From JBQTHP01 sp052389755 (lineage in GTDB: Bacteria > Pseudomonadota > Gammaproteobacteria > Steroidobacterales > Steroidobacteraceae), in NCBI GenBank assembly GCA_052389755.1, contig JBQTHP010000070.1, positions 1 through 29,636 of the forward strand: DNA of 29,636 nt. Reading direction: 5' to 3'. How positions within the stretch are numbered: the first letter of the stretch is position 1; every line of letters begins with the position of its first letter. Made by a program: the position numbers and the translations under genes. This document shows, piece by piece, positions 7,955 through 15,104 of the stretch. The notes beneath the pieces were generated by a model. That model had not been told where the DNA came from. It was given only the letters and a program-made list of their open reading frames with translations, and did not search any database.

Positions 7955-8010
7955 CCCCTCGCCCGCCTTCGGCACCCTCTCCCCGCAGGGGAGAGGGTTG
8001 GGTGAGGGGG
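7955..8010. repeat. Intergenic palindromic repeat, copy A
   Basis: Between the convergent DUF456 and VOC genes. It contains a perfect 10-bp stem (7975-7984 with 7988-7997) and a GCA loop. Its reverse complement matches 12296-12355 almost throughout except at the loop. This is a GC-rich dispersed element of a type common in proteobacteria. The hairpin could terminate transcription from both sides, though it lacks a U tract. Confidence 0.75.
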
Positions 8011-8015
8011 TGTAG

Positions 8016-9101
8016 CTACTTCGCGCGGCGCGCCGGGCGGCGTGCACTCGCGCGACGCTTGGGCGATGCCCGCCGCGCTCGCGCCTTTCGCGCACTCTTG
8101 CGTACGCTCTTCGCCTTGCGGGCGGGTTTGCGCGAGCCGCGCTTGCGGGCGCTCGCCGCGCGCTTCTTCGCGGCCGCAGCCTTACGAGCGGCGGGACGGC
8201 GCTTGGCCGCCTTGCGGGGCTTCTTCGCTGCGGCAGGTTTGGCTGCCGCTGCGGGCGCGCTCGATGTCGAAGCAGCCGCCGGCTTCGGCTGCGACGCGGC
8301 CATCGGCTGGGACGCCTTGGGCTGCGGCGCGGGCTTCGCGGCCGCCGCCTTCCTGAAGGAGTGCACGGCGAACGCGCCGCCTTGCGGATCGACGATCTGG
8401 GCGATGCGGTCGCCGCCCGGCACTTCCATGGGACCGTTTACGACGCGTCCGCCCGCTGCGCTCGCGGCCCGGGCCGCCGCATCGGCATCGTTGACGTTGA
8501 CGTAGCTCAACCAGTGCACCGGCGTATCCGGATCCTTGTTGAACATGCCGCCCGCATCGGTGCCGCCGATCGAGAAGATCTGATACACGCCCATCGGACC
8601 CATGTCGTGCGCCGCGGACTTCCGCCAGCCGAAGAGCTCGCCGTAGAAGTCCAAGGCGGCTCGGTGATCGGTGGTCGCGAGCTCATGCCACGAGAAGTCC
8701 CCGAGCGCCGGGCGGCCACCGCCGGCGGGCGAGGGGTGCGCCGATTGCAGCAGCGCGAAAGTCCCACCCTGCGGATCCGCCAGCACGGCCCACTTGCCGA
8801 CGGCTGGAACCTCCTGCACGTCTTTCAGGACGCGGCCACCGAGGCGCTGCGCTTGCGCGAGCGACGCCGCAATATCCGGGGTGCCGACGTATGGAAGCCA
8901 ACTCGGCGGCGCGCCCATCGACTTCGCATCCGCCGGCAGCACCATCAGTCCGCCCATCGGGCCGCTCGAGCCTTCGAACAGCGTGTACGACCGATCGTGC
9001 TCCCACGGCCGCGTCCTCCAGCCCGTCACTCTTGGATAGAACGAGCTCGCGGACTGGGTATCGGTGGTCATGAGCTCGTGCCAAACGAAATTCCCGCGCA
9101 T
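8016..9101 (-). CDS. Double VOC-domain protein with histone-H1-like tail
   Basis: A 361-residue protein with three parts. Residues about 4-120 and 133-250 are two vicinal-oxygen-chelate (glyoxalase/bleomycin-resistance) modules, each opening with a WHEL-TTD motif and closing with DPQGG-FA. Residues about 251-361 are almost pure Ala, Lys, Arg, Pro and Ser, with AAKKPRKAAKRR-like repeats, resembling bacterial histone-H1-like or AlgP tails that bind DNA. The two-VOC part alone looks like a normal family member of about 260 residues. The tail is in the same frame with no frameshift signature, so the fusion appears genuine. A cytoplasmic, nucleoid-associated enzyme or a ligand-sensing DNA-binding protein are both conceivable. 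The start ATG at 9101 has a G-rich ribosome site (ggggg) upstream. Substrate unknown. Confidence 0.85.
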   Translation of the reverse strand: MRGNFVWHELMTTDTQSASSFYPRVTGWRTRPWEHDRSYTLFEGSSGPMGGLMVLPADAKSMGAPPSWLPYVGTPDIAASLAQAQRLGGRVLKDVQEVPAVGKWAVLADPQGGTFALLQSAHPSPAGGGRPALGDFSWHELATTDHRAALDFYGELFGWRKSAAHDMGPMGVYQIFSIGGTDAGGMFNKDPDTPVHWLSYVNVNDADAAARAASAAGGRVVNGPMEVPGGDRIAQIVDPQGGAFAVHSFRKAAAAKPAPQPKASQPMAASQPKPAAASTSSAPAAAAKPAAAKKPRKAAKRRPAARKAAAAKKRAASARKRGSRKPARKAKSVRKSARKARARRASPKRRASARRPARRAK

Positions 9102-9165
9102 TGCTGCCCCCTGTTTGTGGACCGGTGTGTGATGCCCTCACCCGGTCGGCCCGAAAGGTTGCGTA

Positions 9166-9180
9166 GCGTCGGCCCGACGC
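9166..9180. promoter_or_regulatory. 15-bp palindrome upstream of VOC gene
   Basis: gcgtcggcccgacgc has perfect 7-bp arms around one central base, 65 bases before the VOC start codon. Part of it (gtcggcccga) is repeated at 9145-9154. Possible operator; no regulator is identified. Confidence 0.3.
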
Positions 9181-9202
9181 AGTGAAGCTGTCAAGGATGA
9201 CT

Positions 9203-9219
9203 TGAGACGAGCCGTCTCA
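9203..9219 (-). terminator. Hairpin at MazG stop codon
   Basis: tgagacg and cgtctca form a 7-bp stem with a 3-base loop that overlaps the MazG-like stop codon (9217-9219). There is no T-run, so an intrinsic terminator is uncertain. Confidence 0.3.
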
Positions 9220-9567
9220 GTCGTACTCGTCGTGCTTCCGCGCCTGCCCGCGCACCTTCTCGGCGGGGTAGCGCTCGGCGTTCTTGCGGATCTTGTCCGC
9301 TGCCGCGCCAAGCGGGTCGATGCCGAGCCGGTCGGCAAGGCGCAGCACGTACAGCAGGACGTCCGCGATCTCCTCGCGGGCCTGCGCACGACGCGACTCA
9401 TCGAGCGTCCTGCTCTCCTCTTCGGTGAGCCACTGGAAAATCTCGAGCAGCTCGGCAGCCTCGACGGCGAGCGCCATCGCGAGATTCTTCGGGCTGTGGA
9501 ACTGATCCCAGTCGCGTTCGCGCGCGAAGTCGCGCAACTGCGCCACGAGTCGGTCGAGCTCGGTCAT
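9217..9567 (-). CDS. MazG-like nucleotide pyrophosphohydrolase
   Basis: A 116-residue all-alpha NTP pyrophosphohydrolase of the MazG-like/dCTPase class, which hydrolyses nucleoside triphosphates (often non-canonical or dCTP) to monophosphate and pyrophosphate. Signature metal residues are seen in EAAELLEIFQWL (E-x-x-E) and EEIADVLLYVLRLADRLGID (E-x-x-D). FHSPKNLAMALAVEAAELLE is the typical helix 1 context. The C-terminal helix AADKIRKNAERYPAEKVRG is also family-typical. I take the start at ATG 9567, which overlaps the upstream macro-domain stop in an ATGA arrangement; a longer reading only adds shadow sequence. Translational coupling with the macro-domain gene suggests a joint role in nucleotide housekeeping. 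Confidence 0.9.
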   Translation of the reverse strand: MTELDRLVAQLRDFARERDWDQFHSPKNLAMALAVEAAELLEIFQWLTEEESRTLDESRRAQAREEIADVLLYVLRLADRLGIDPLGAAADKIRKNAERYPAEKVRGQARKHDEYD

Positions 9568-10178
9568 TGCCTGCTCGCCTGCAGGTGCGCCGTGAGCGCA
9601 TCGGCGAGCGATGGGTGTCGCGGCACGCGTCCGAGCACGATCTGCTCGTAGGCTAGCCGCACCTGCCGGGCGCACGCGCGCGCCGCTACGCCGCCGACGC
9701 CCGTCCCGAGGCCGGGCATCGCGACCGAAGAAACCCTCGAGCTCACGTGCCCCTCCCCACCCGAACCCGAAGCGAACACGCCCTGCTTGACGAGGCGGAA
9801 TACGGCGCGCGCGGCGAGGTATGGATGCGCAGTTCCGGCGACGTTCATCGGCACACGCATCGTCGGGGCTGAGATGAGAAAGCGCAGCCGCGGGTGATCG
9901 GTCGCGATGATCTCCGCCTGACCGACCGGCAGCTCACCGTCGTGCTGTGCACGAATCAGCGCCTGCAGCCGTTCTTGGATGTGGCCGCCGAAGTGACGGC
10001 GATATACACCGTCGATGCCTCCGTCCATGAATCCGAAGCTGTTCGCGGGACTGACGAGCGCATCGACGTCGAGATCGAGTATCGAGCCCCGATGCAGGGA
10101 TACATTCGGCAGGGCGCCGCATTCTTCTCGCCAGGCGTCAGCGAGGGCCGCGTCGGTGGCTGCCAGGACCAGGCGCAT
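9564..10178 (-). CDS. Macro-domain (ADP-ribose-binding) protein
   Basis: A 204-residue single macro domain, the fold that binds ADP-ribose or its derivatives and often hydrolyses O-acetyl-ADP-ribose or ADP-ribosylated targets. Visible motifs are VDALVSPANSFGFMDGGID (adenine/distal-ribose loop) and VSSVAMPGLGTGVGGV (the diphosphate-binding glycine loop). APTMRVPMNV in the core is typical of a bacterial sub-group of the Appr-1''-p processing type. The start is ATG 10178; the extra upstream codons in the frame look non-coding. No Shine-Dalgarno is present but a TACAAT box ends six bases upstream. It overlaps the MazG-like gene by four bases, so the pair is an operon. It is divergent from the S9 peptidase with a 98-base shared upstream region. 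Confidence 0.87.
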   Translation of the reverse strand: MRLVLAATDAALADAWREECGALPNVSLHRGSILDLDVDALVSPANSFGFMDGGIDGVYRRHFGGHIQERLQALIRAQHDGELPVGQAEIIATDHPRLRFLISAPTMRVPMNVAGTAHPYLAARAVFRLVKQGVFASGSGGEGHVSSRVSSVAMPGLGTGVGGVAARACARQVRLAYEQIVLGRVPRHPSLADALTAHLQASRQ

Positions 10179-10184
10179 GCGCAG

Positions 10185-10190
10185 ATTGTA
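10185..10190 (-). promoter_or_regulatory. Candidate -10 box, leaderless start
   Basis: Minus-strand TACAAT (5 of 6 to consensus) lies six bases before the ATG at 10178, placing the predicted transcription start on the start codon. No clear -35 box is visible. Confidence 0.35.
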
Positions 10191-10276
10191 GAGGCTGCCG
10201 GCATCCGGATGGCGGTAGCCAGCGGCCGCTCCTCCCGGGCACAATCCCCGCCCAGCCTGGGCCTGAGGATTCCTCG

Positions 10277-12367
10277 ATGCGTCGGACCTGTCGCTCGATT
10301 GTGTTCGTTGTGGTCTCGGGCGTGGCCCTGCTCTCTGCGCATGCGAAAGCGCCGCTCTCCGCGGACAAGATGTGGACGCTGCACCGCCTGGCCGATCCGG
10401 CGATCTCGCCCGACGGCAAGCTCGCCGTGGTGCCGGTAACCCGTTACGACGTCAAGGAAAACAAAGGGTTTACCGACCTATGGATCGTGCCGGTAGCGGG
10501 CGGGGAGGCGCGGCAGCTCACGAGCGATTCGGCGCCCGACACGAACCCCGTCTTCAGCCCGGACGGCCGCTGGATCGCTTTCGTGTCGAAGCGCGGCACC
10601 GACGAGCAGAACCAGATTTACCTCATCGCCGTGAACGGCGGCGAAGCGCGTCGCGCCACGAATCTCCCCACGGGCGCGGGCGTGCCGAAGTGGTTCCCGG
10701 ACAGCAAGCGCATCGCCTTCGTGAGCGAGATCTGGGGCGATCTCGTGCGGTGGGAGGATCAGGGCAAGCGCATGAAGGAGCGGTCGGAGTCGAAAATGAG
10801 CGCCAAGGTCTGGGACCGCGCGCCGATCGCCCACTGGGATCACCACCTCGATGATCGCGAGCCGCATGTGTTCTCGATCGCGATCGACGGCGGCGAAACC
10901 GTCGCCATCACGCCAACTTCCGGATTCTTCCTCTCGAAGCGCGAGTTCGACGCGTTCTCATACGACATTTCCCCGGACGGCGAAGAGATTGCGTTCGCGA
11001 CCAACACCGACCGCAGCGGCGTCGATCCGAACATGGACATCGTGTTGCTCGCCTCCTGCGGCTGCAAGCCGCCGAAGAACCTGACGACCGACAACCCGGG
11101 AGACGACTCGAAACCGAGATACGGCCCTGACGGACGTCATCTCGCGTTCCTGCAGCAGCGCATCAAGGGCTTCTACGCCGATCGCGAGCGGCTGATGCTG
11201 CATGAGCGCGGCTCGCGTCGCACGCGCGGCCTTACCGAGAACTGGGATCGAAGCGCCGACAACGTCGTCTGGATGGCGGACGGCAAAGCGCTGCTCGGCG
11301 CGATCGATGACGCGGCTACTCAGCGCATCTACCGCTTCGATGTGACCGGCTCCGTGCCGAGGCCGGTCACGAAGACGCCCAGCTTCCACGGTCTCGCCGC
11401 GTCGAGAACCGCGGTCATCGCGATGCGGCAGAGCTTCGGCGAGCCGCCGACGCTCGTGCGCCTCGATGTGCGCTCCGGCGCAGCGACAAAGCTCAGCGCG
11501 TTCAACGATGCAGCGCTCGCCGACGTGGCCTTCGGCAAGGTCGAAAGCGTTGCGTACAAGGGCGCGCACGATCGCGACATCCAGATGTGGGTCGTGTATC
11601 CGCCGGACTTCGATCCTGCGAAGAAGTATCCCGTGTACATGCTCCTGCACGGCGGTCCGCACAACACCGTCATCGACGGCGTGCAGTGGCGCTGGAACGC
11701 ACAGGTCTTCGCGGGCTGGGGCTACATCACGACGTGGCACAACTTCCACGGCTCGAGCGGTTTCGGTCAGGAGTTCGCCGACTCGATCAACCCGGACCGC
11801 ATCTCCCTGCCCTACGAAGACACGATCAAGGCAGCGGAGTGGCTGAAGGCGCAGCCGTTCGTGGACTCCGAACGCATGATCGCCGGCGGCGGCAGCTACG
11901 GCGGGTTTCTCGCGAGCACGATCCTCGGACGCGAGCACCCGTTCAAGGCGCTCATCGCGCACGCGGCGGTCTACAACAATTTCACGCAGATCGCAGCCGA
12001 CTACGGCGCGTCGAAGGAGCGCTTCTTCAACTTCTGGGACAAGCCCGAGGAGTTCGCGCGCTATTCGCCGCATACCTTCGCGGCCAATTTCAGCACGCCG
12101 ACGCTCATCATCCACGGTCAGCAGGATATGCGCGTGCCCGTGAACCAGGGCATCGAGCTCTTCAACACGCTGCAGAAGCGGGGCGTGCCGTCGAAGCTCG
12201 TATATTTCCCCGACGAGAACCACTGGGTGCTGAAGCCCCAGAATTCGCTCTTCTGGTATCGCACGACGCAGGAGTGGCTCGCGCAGTACGCGCCGCCCCT
12301 CACCCAACCCTCTCCCCAGCTCGCTGGGGAGAGGGTGCCGAAGGCGGGTGAGGGGCGCGTGCCGTGA
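10277..12367 (+). CDS. S9 family (prolyl-oligopeptidase-type) exported peptidase
   Basis: A 696-residue serine peptidase of family S9, acylaminoacyl/dipeptidyl-peptidase-like. The N-terminal signal peptide (IVFVVVSGVALLSAHA, cleaved near residue 24) sends it to the periplasm or outside. Residues about 30-410 form a WD40/TolB-like propeller (AISPDGKLAVV, NPVFSPDGRWIAFVS, SPDGEEIAFATN). Residues about 420-670 are the alpha/beta-hydrolase domain with catalytic S540 in GGGSYGGF, D617 in HGQQDMRVP and H649 in DENHWVL; HGGPH forms the oxyanion region. The last 24 residues (from about PPLTQPSPQ) are encoded by a dispersed palindromic repeat, so the original stop was probably lost and replaced. The stop overlaps the next start (GTGA). 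The gene is preceded by a GAGG ribosome site and is divergent from the macro-domain gene. Confidence 0.94.
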   Translation: MRRTCRSIVFVVVSGVALLSAHAKAPLSADKMWTLHRLADPAISPDGKLAVVPVTRYDVKENKGFTDLWIVPVAGGEARQLTSDSAPDTNPVFSPDGRWIAFVSKRGTDEQNQIYLIAVNGGEARRATNLPTGAGVPKWFPDSKRIAFVSEIWGDLVRWEDQGKRMKERSESKMSAKVWDRAPIAHWDHHLDDREPHVFSIAIDGGETVAITPTSGFFLSKREFDAFSYDISPDGEEIAFATNTDRSGVDPNMDIVLLASCGCKPPKNLTTDNPGDDSKPRYGPDGRHLAFLQQRIKGFYADRERLMLHERGSRRTRGLTENWDRSADNVVWMADGKALLGAIDDAATQRIYRFDVTGSVPRPVTKTPSFHGLAASRTAVIAMRQSFGEPPTLVRLDVRSGAATKLSAFNDAALADVAFGKVESVAYKGAHDRDIQMWVVYPPDFDPAKKYPVYMLLHGGPHNTVIDGVQWRWNAQVFAGWGYITTWHNFHGSSGFGQEFADSINPDRISLPYEDTIKAAEWLKAQPFVDSERMIAGGGSYGGFLASTILGREHPFKALIAHAAVYNNFTQIAADYGASKERFFNFWDKPEEFARYSPHTFAANFSTPTLIIHGQQDMRVPVNQGIELFNTLQKRGVPSKLVYFPDENHWVLKPQNSLFWYRTTQEWLAQYAPPLTQPSPQLAGERVPKAGEGRVP
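12296..12355. repeat. Intergenic-type palindromic repeat, copy B, inside CDS end
   Basis: Near-perfect reverse-complement copy of 7955-8010. A 13-bp stem (12308-12320 with 12323-12335) is visible. Here the element lies within the S9 peptidase frame and supplies its C-terminal codons; the stop falls 12 bases beyond it. Confidence 0.75.
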
Positions 12368-12753
12368 GGCGACGTCAATTCGTCGCGGCTGCTTCGGCGG
12401 TCGCAGCCGCGGCGGCATCATCGCGCTGGGCCATGGCCAGAGCCGGAAAGCCTCTCAGGATTCTGATCCTCGGCGGCACGCGCTTCCTCGGCCTGCACAT
12501 GGCCCGGCTTGCGCTGAAGCGCGGTCACACCGTCACGTTCTTCAACCGCGGCCGCACGAACGCGGACCGCTTTCCGCAGATCGAACGCATCAAGGGCGAT
12601 CGCAACGGCGAGATCGAGGGTCTGAAGGGCCGCGAGTGGGATGCGGTGATCGACAACTCGGGCTACGTGCCGCGGCACGTGAAGCTCTCGGCCGAAGCGC
12701 TCGCGCCGAACGTGCAGCAGTACGTATTCGTCTCGTCGATCTCGGTCTACGAT
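12364..12753 (+). pseudogene. Exported NAD-dependent epimerase/dehydratase, 3'-truncated
   Basis: Start of a Rossmann-fold SDR-type epimerase/dehydratase. RRRQFVAAASAVAAAAAS resembles a Tat signal (RRxF), followed by the nucleotide loop LILGGTRFLGLHMA, FFNRGRTNADRFP and YVFVSSISVYD. Resemblance stops at about 12753 in the middle of the domain. The frame then runs antisense through the cupin gene to a stop at 12903, giving an Arg-rich nonsense tail. Intact homologues are about 350-380 residues, so roughly two thirds is missing, including the catalytic Y-x-x-x-K region. The GTG start overlaps the peptidase stop by four bases (GTGA). A stable product is unlikely. Either a deletion scar or an assembly join lies at 12753-12769. 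Confidence 0.72.
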
Positions 12754-12769
12754 CTAGGGGCCTGTCCGA

Positions 12770-13258
12770 CTAATCGCCGAGCGGGGCGAACGCCTTCGCG
12801 TCGTCGAAATCGTAGATCTGAACCTCGCCGTTCGATCGCACCATGCGCTTGCGCAGACGCGGGAACTCCGAGATCTCGAACTCACGAGTCTCGCCGCCCA
12901 TGAGATAGACGAGATCGCCCGGGCCGGGATTCTTCATGAGATGGGCGACGGACGGCGTCGGAAACGCCATGAAGTCGCCCGGCCCGACGTCGTATTCCAC
13001 CTCGTCGATGAGCGCGACGCCGCGGCCCTCGAGCACGTATACCCACTCCTCTTCGTAGCGATGCGAGTGGTAGGCGAAGGATTCCCTGCCTGCCGGAATG
13101 CGCACGTAGCTCACACCCGTGCGCTTGAGGCCGACGGCGCGCGACAGATGCATGCCATGCAGCTCCGACAGCGGATTCCACGGGTGCGAGAACGACTGAG
13201 AATGCGTCGCGACGTCCGCGGCGCGCATTAGATACAGATTCGGACGCTCCGTAGCCAT
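12770..13258 (-). CDS. Cupin-domain protein
   Basis: A 162-residue single-domain cupin. Metal-binding motif 1 is visible as AYHSHRYEEEWVYVLEGRG (H-x-H-x4-E) and motif 2 as GPGDFMAFPTPSVAHLM. The remaining parts (GETREFEISEFPRLRKRMV) match a group of uncharacterised cupins of about 150-170 residues. Reaction and substrate are unknown; small-molecule binding or isomerisation/oxygenation are typical cupin roles. A textbook AGGAGG ribosome site lies just before the ATG. A short hairpin (13273-13288) sits in the leader. The 3' end meets the truncated epimerase within about 15 bases, so sequence downstream of its stop may have been rearranged, but the protein itself looks complete. Confidence 0.85.
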   Translation of the reverse strand: MATERPNLYLMRAADVATHSQSFSHPWNPLSELHGMHLSRAVGLKRTGVSYVRIPAGRESFAYHSHRYEEEWVYVLEGRGVALIDEVEYDVGPGDFMAFPTPSVAHLMKNPGPGDLVYLMGGETREFEISEFPRLRKRMVRSNGEVQIYDFDDAKAFAPLGD

Positions 13259-13311
13259 GTCGCCTCCTCGCGAGCGCTCGTGCGCTCGAACGGAATGTTA
13301 GCGGTTGGCGG

Positions 13312-13761
13312 TCAGGCCCGAACCGCGACGAACTGCCCGCGGAACGACGCGGATGCGCGGGATTCGTGCATCAGCACCGCAGCCAGCTGGATGCGAGCCC
13401 GACCCCGCCGCTCGAGCGTCGTGCGAAAGCGGCTCCAGCCGGCCTCGTCCGCGAGCTCGCACGTCGCGGTGAAATCGCCGGGAATCGGACGCTCGTAGCT
13501 CATCTCGCAGCGCTGGATGACGAGGCGCGCCGAGATGCCGTCCGCCGCGAGGCGCAGGTGCAGCAGGGCCCAGGCTGCGAGAACGGCGAGCGCCGCGGCG
13601 CTGCCGCCGAACACCGTTTCGCGATGGTTGATGTTCGGTGCGAGCGGCGCAAAGAGCGCGACGCGGTCGCTCGTCGCCTCGCGCACGCGCACGCCCATGG
13701 CCGCAGAGAGCGGGATGTGCTCGCGCAGATAGCGCTCGAGGTCCCTCGCGTCCGATTGCAT
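13312..13761 (-). CDS. YiiD-C-type thioesterase domain protein
   Basis: A 149-residue hotdog-fold protein of the YiiD C-terminal type (putative thioesterase). Family landmarks are LERYLREHIPLSAAMGVRV, LAPNINHRETVFGGSAAALAVLAAWALLHLRL, VIQRCEMSYERPIPGDFTATCEL and a C-terminal FRGQFVAVRA. The N-H-R-x-T-V-F-G-G stretch is the probable active-site region. In E. coli a related domain is fused to an acetyltransferase domain; here it stands alone. I choose ATG 13761 because AGG lies six bases upstream. ATG 13767 would add two residues. The gene diverges from the YbjQ-family gene. The substrate, presumably an acyl-CoA or acyl-ACP, is unknown. Confidence 0.83.
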   Translation of the reverse strand: MQSDARDLERYLREHIPLSAAMGVRVREATSDRVALFAPLAPNINHRETVFGGSAAALAVLAAWALLHLRLAADGISARLVIQRCEMSYERPIPGDFTATCELADEAGWSRFRTTLERRGRARIQLAAVLMHESRASASFRGQFVAVRA

Positions 13762-13794
13762 CGTCATCCGCTGCGCCGGTTCTCGTGCTTTCGC

Positions 13795-13800
13795 TATGAT
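13795..13800 (+). promoter_or_regulatory. Candidate -10 box for YbjQ-family gene
   Basis: TATGAT (5 of 6) lies 55 bases before the ATG at 13856, in the divergent region with the thioesterase. No good -35 box is seen at normal spacing. Confidence 0.35.
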
Positions 13801-13855
13801 CCGGCGGAGTGTTCCGGCCGCGGACGCCCGAGTCAATCACGCGGAGGAGTGAGCG

Positions 13856-14176
13856 ATGATCCTGACGACGACGCCTGCGATCGATGGCCGCGAGATCAGC
13901 GAGTACAAAGGTATCGTGACCGGGGAGGCAATACTCGGCGCGAACATCATCCGTGACCTCTTTGCGAGCGTGCGCGACATCGTGGGCGGCCGCTCCGCGG
14001 CGTACGAAAAAGAGCTGCAGAAAGCGCGCCAGCTGGCGCTCGATGAGATGCGCGACGCGGCGCGCAAGCTCGGCGCGCAAGCAATCGTGGGAATCGATCT
14101 CGACTACGAAGTGCTCGGCGCGGGCGGCAGCATGCTCATGGTGACGGCGTGCGGCACGGCCGTTACGTTGCGCTAG
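13856..14176 (+). CDS. YbjQ/UPF0145 family protein
   Basis: A 106-residue soluble protein of the YbjQ (UPF0145, 'heavy-metal-binding domain') family, about the usual length. Landmarks are the start MILTTTPAIDGREISEYKGIVTGEAILGANI, the helix EKELQKARQLALDEMRDAARKLGAQAIVGIDLDYE and the terminal strand VTACGTAVTL. It is thought to oligomerise; the family name suggests metal binding but I see no conserved Cys/His cluster here. A GGAGG site precedes the ATG. Its last 14 bases overlap the convergent EamA transporter gene, so antisense interference between the two messages is possible. Confidence 0.92.
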   Translation: MILTTTPAIDGREISEYKGIVTGEAILGANIIRDLFASVRDIVGGRSAAYEKELQKARQLALDEMRDAARKLGAQAIVGIDLDYEVLGAGGSMLMVTACGTAVTLR

Positions 14177-15074
14177 TTACGTTTGCGCTGGGAGAAGGAC
14201 GGGCCGCGACTGCCGGAAGCAGTTGCCGCTCGCGCCAGATCAGATAGAGCCCGCTCGCGATGACGACGCCGCCGCCGAAATACACGCGGCCCGAGGGCAG
14301 CACGTCCCAAAACAGGTAGTCGAGCGCGATGCCCCACAGCAGCGCGGTGTACTCGAACGGTGCCACTACGGATGCCGGCGCCAGCCGGAAGGCTTCGGTG
14401 AGAAGGTGCTGGGCGACCGCGCCCGAGAGACCGATGCCGACGAGCGGCCACCAGTCCTGCAGCCGCACCGCCTGCCAGCTGGGCCAGGCGATGAGCGTCG
14501 AGAACACCGTGAGCTGCACGATGACCCAGAAGACGATGCTCACGGTAGTGTCCGTGCGAGTCAGTACGCGAACGGTGATCGCGCTCACCGAGTAGGCAGC
14601 CGCGGAAGCGAGCGCGGCCAGCGCGCCGAGCGTCAGGACGCTCGAGGCTTGCGGGCGCAGCATGATGAGCACGCCCGACAGACCCACGCAGATCGCGAGC
14701 CAGCGGCGCCAGCCGACGTGCTCGCCGAGCAGCGGCATCGAGAGCGCGGTCACGATCAAAGGCGCCGCGAGGAAGATCGAGTACGCGTCCGCGAGCGACA
14801 GCACGCGCACGGCGTACACGAACCCGCCCATCACGACCAGAACCAGAACACCGCGCGCCAGATGCAACGACCATCGCACCGGCTTCAGCTCGCGCAGCCG
14901 CCCCATGACGAGGAGCGGCGCGAGCATGAACGGCAAGGAGGCCGCGCCGCGCATCGCGGAGAGCTGCATGGGCGAATAGTGCGGTGCGAGCAGCTTCAGG
15001 AGCGCGTCCATCGCCGCGAACACGCCAACGGCGACGAGCATCACCGTGATGCCGCGCAGATGCTCGGTATGCAT
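14163..15074 (-). CDS. EamA/DMT family transporter
   Basis: A 303-residue inner-membrane transporter of the drug/metabolite (EamA) superfamily. About ten hydrophobic segments arranged as two five-helix halves are visible, for example GITVMLVAVGVFAAMDALLK, ARGVLVLVVMGGFVYAV, WLAICVGLSGVLIML, LGALAALASAAAYSVSAITV and GGGVVIASGLYLIW. The EamA signature is present in both halves (SIFLAAPLIVTALSMPLLGEHVGWRRW; APASVVAPFEYTALLWGI). The substrate is unknown; relatives export amino acids or metabolites. It lies 30 bases behind glyoxalase I on the same strand and so probably ends an ilvB-gloA-eamA operon. That context makes an amino- or keto-acid exporter attractive but unproven. Confidence 0.92.
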   Translation of the reverse strand: MHTEHLRGITVMLVAVGVFAAMDALLKLLAPHYSPMQLSAMRGAASLPFMLAPLLVMGRLRELKPVRWSLHLARGVLVLVVMGGFVYAVRVLSLADAYSIFLAAPLIVTALSMPLLGEHVGWRRWLAICVGLSGVLIMLRPQASSVLTLGALAALASAAAYSVSAITVRVLTRTDTTVSIVFWVIVQLTVFSTLIAWPSWQAVRLQDWWPLVGIGLSGAVAQHLLTEAFRLAPASVVAPFEYTALLWGIALDYLFWDVLPSGRVYFGGGVVIASGLYLIWRERQLLPAVAARPSPSANVTSAT

Positions 15075-15104
15075 TCGCTTGATGCGCGCTGGTCGGCGCG
15101 CGTT

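Noticed and set aside
8016..8350. The Lys/Ala-rich region considered as a separate small histone-like gene
   Set aside because: It is continuous in frame with the VOC modules, with no internal ribosome site or frameshift signature.
7454..12770. Shared decamer cctgtccgac at 7454-7463 and 12761-12770, each preceded by ctag, as a possible recombination scar for the epimerase truncation
   Set aside because: Decamer coincidences are expected by chance in 30 kb of GC-rich DNA and the flanks differ; not enough to claim a repeat.
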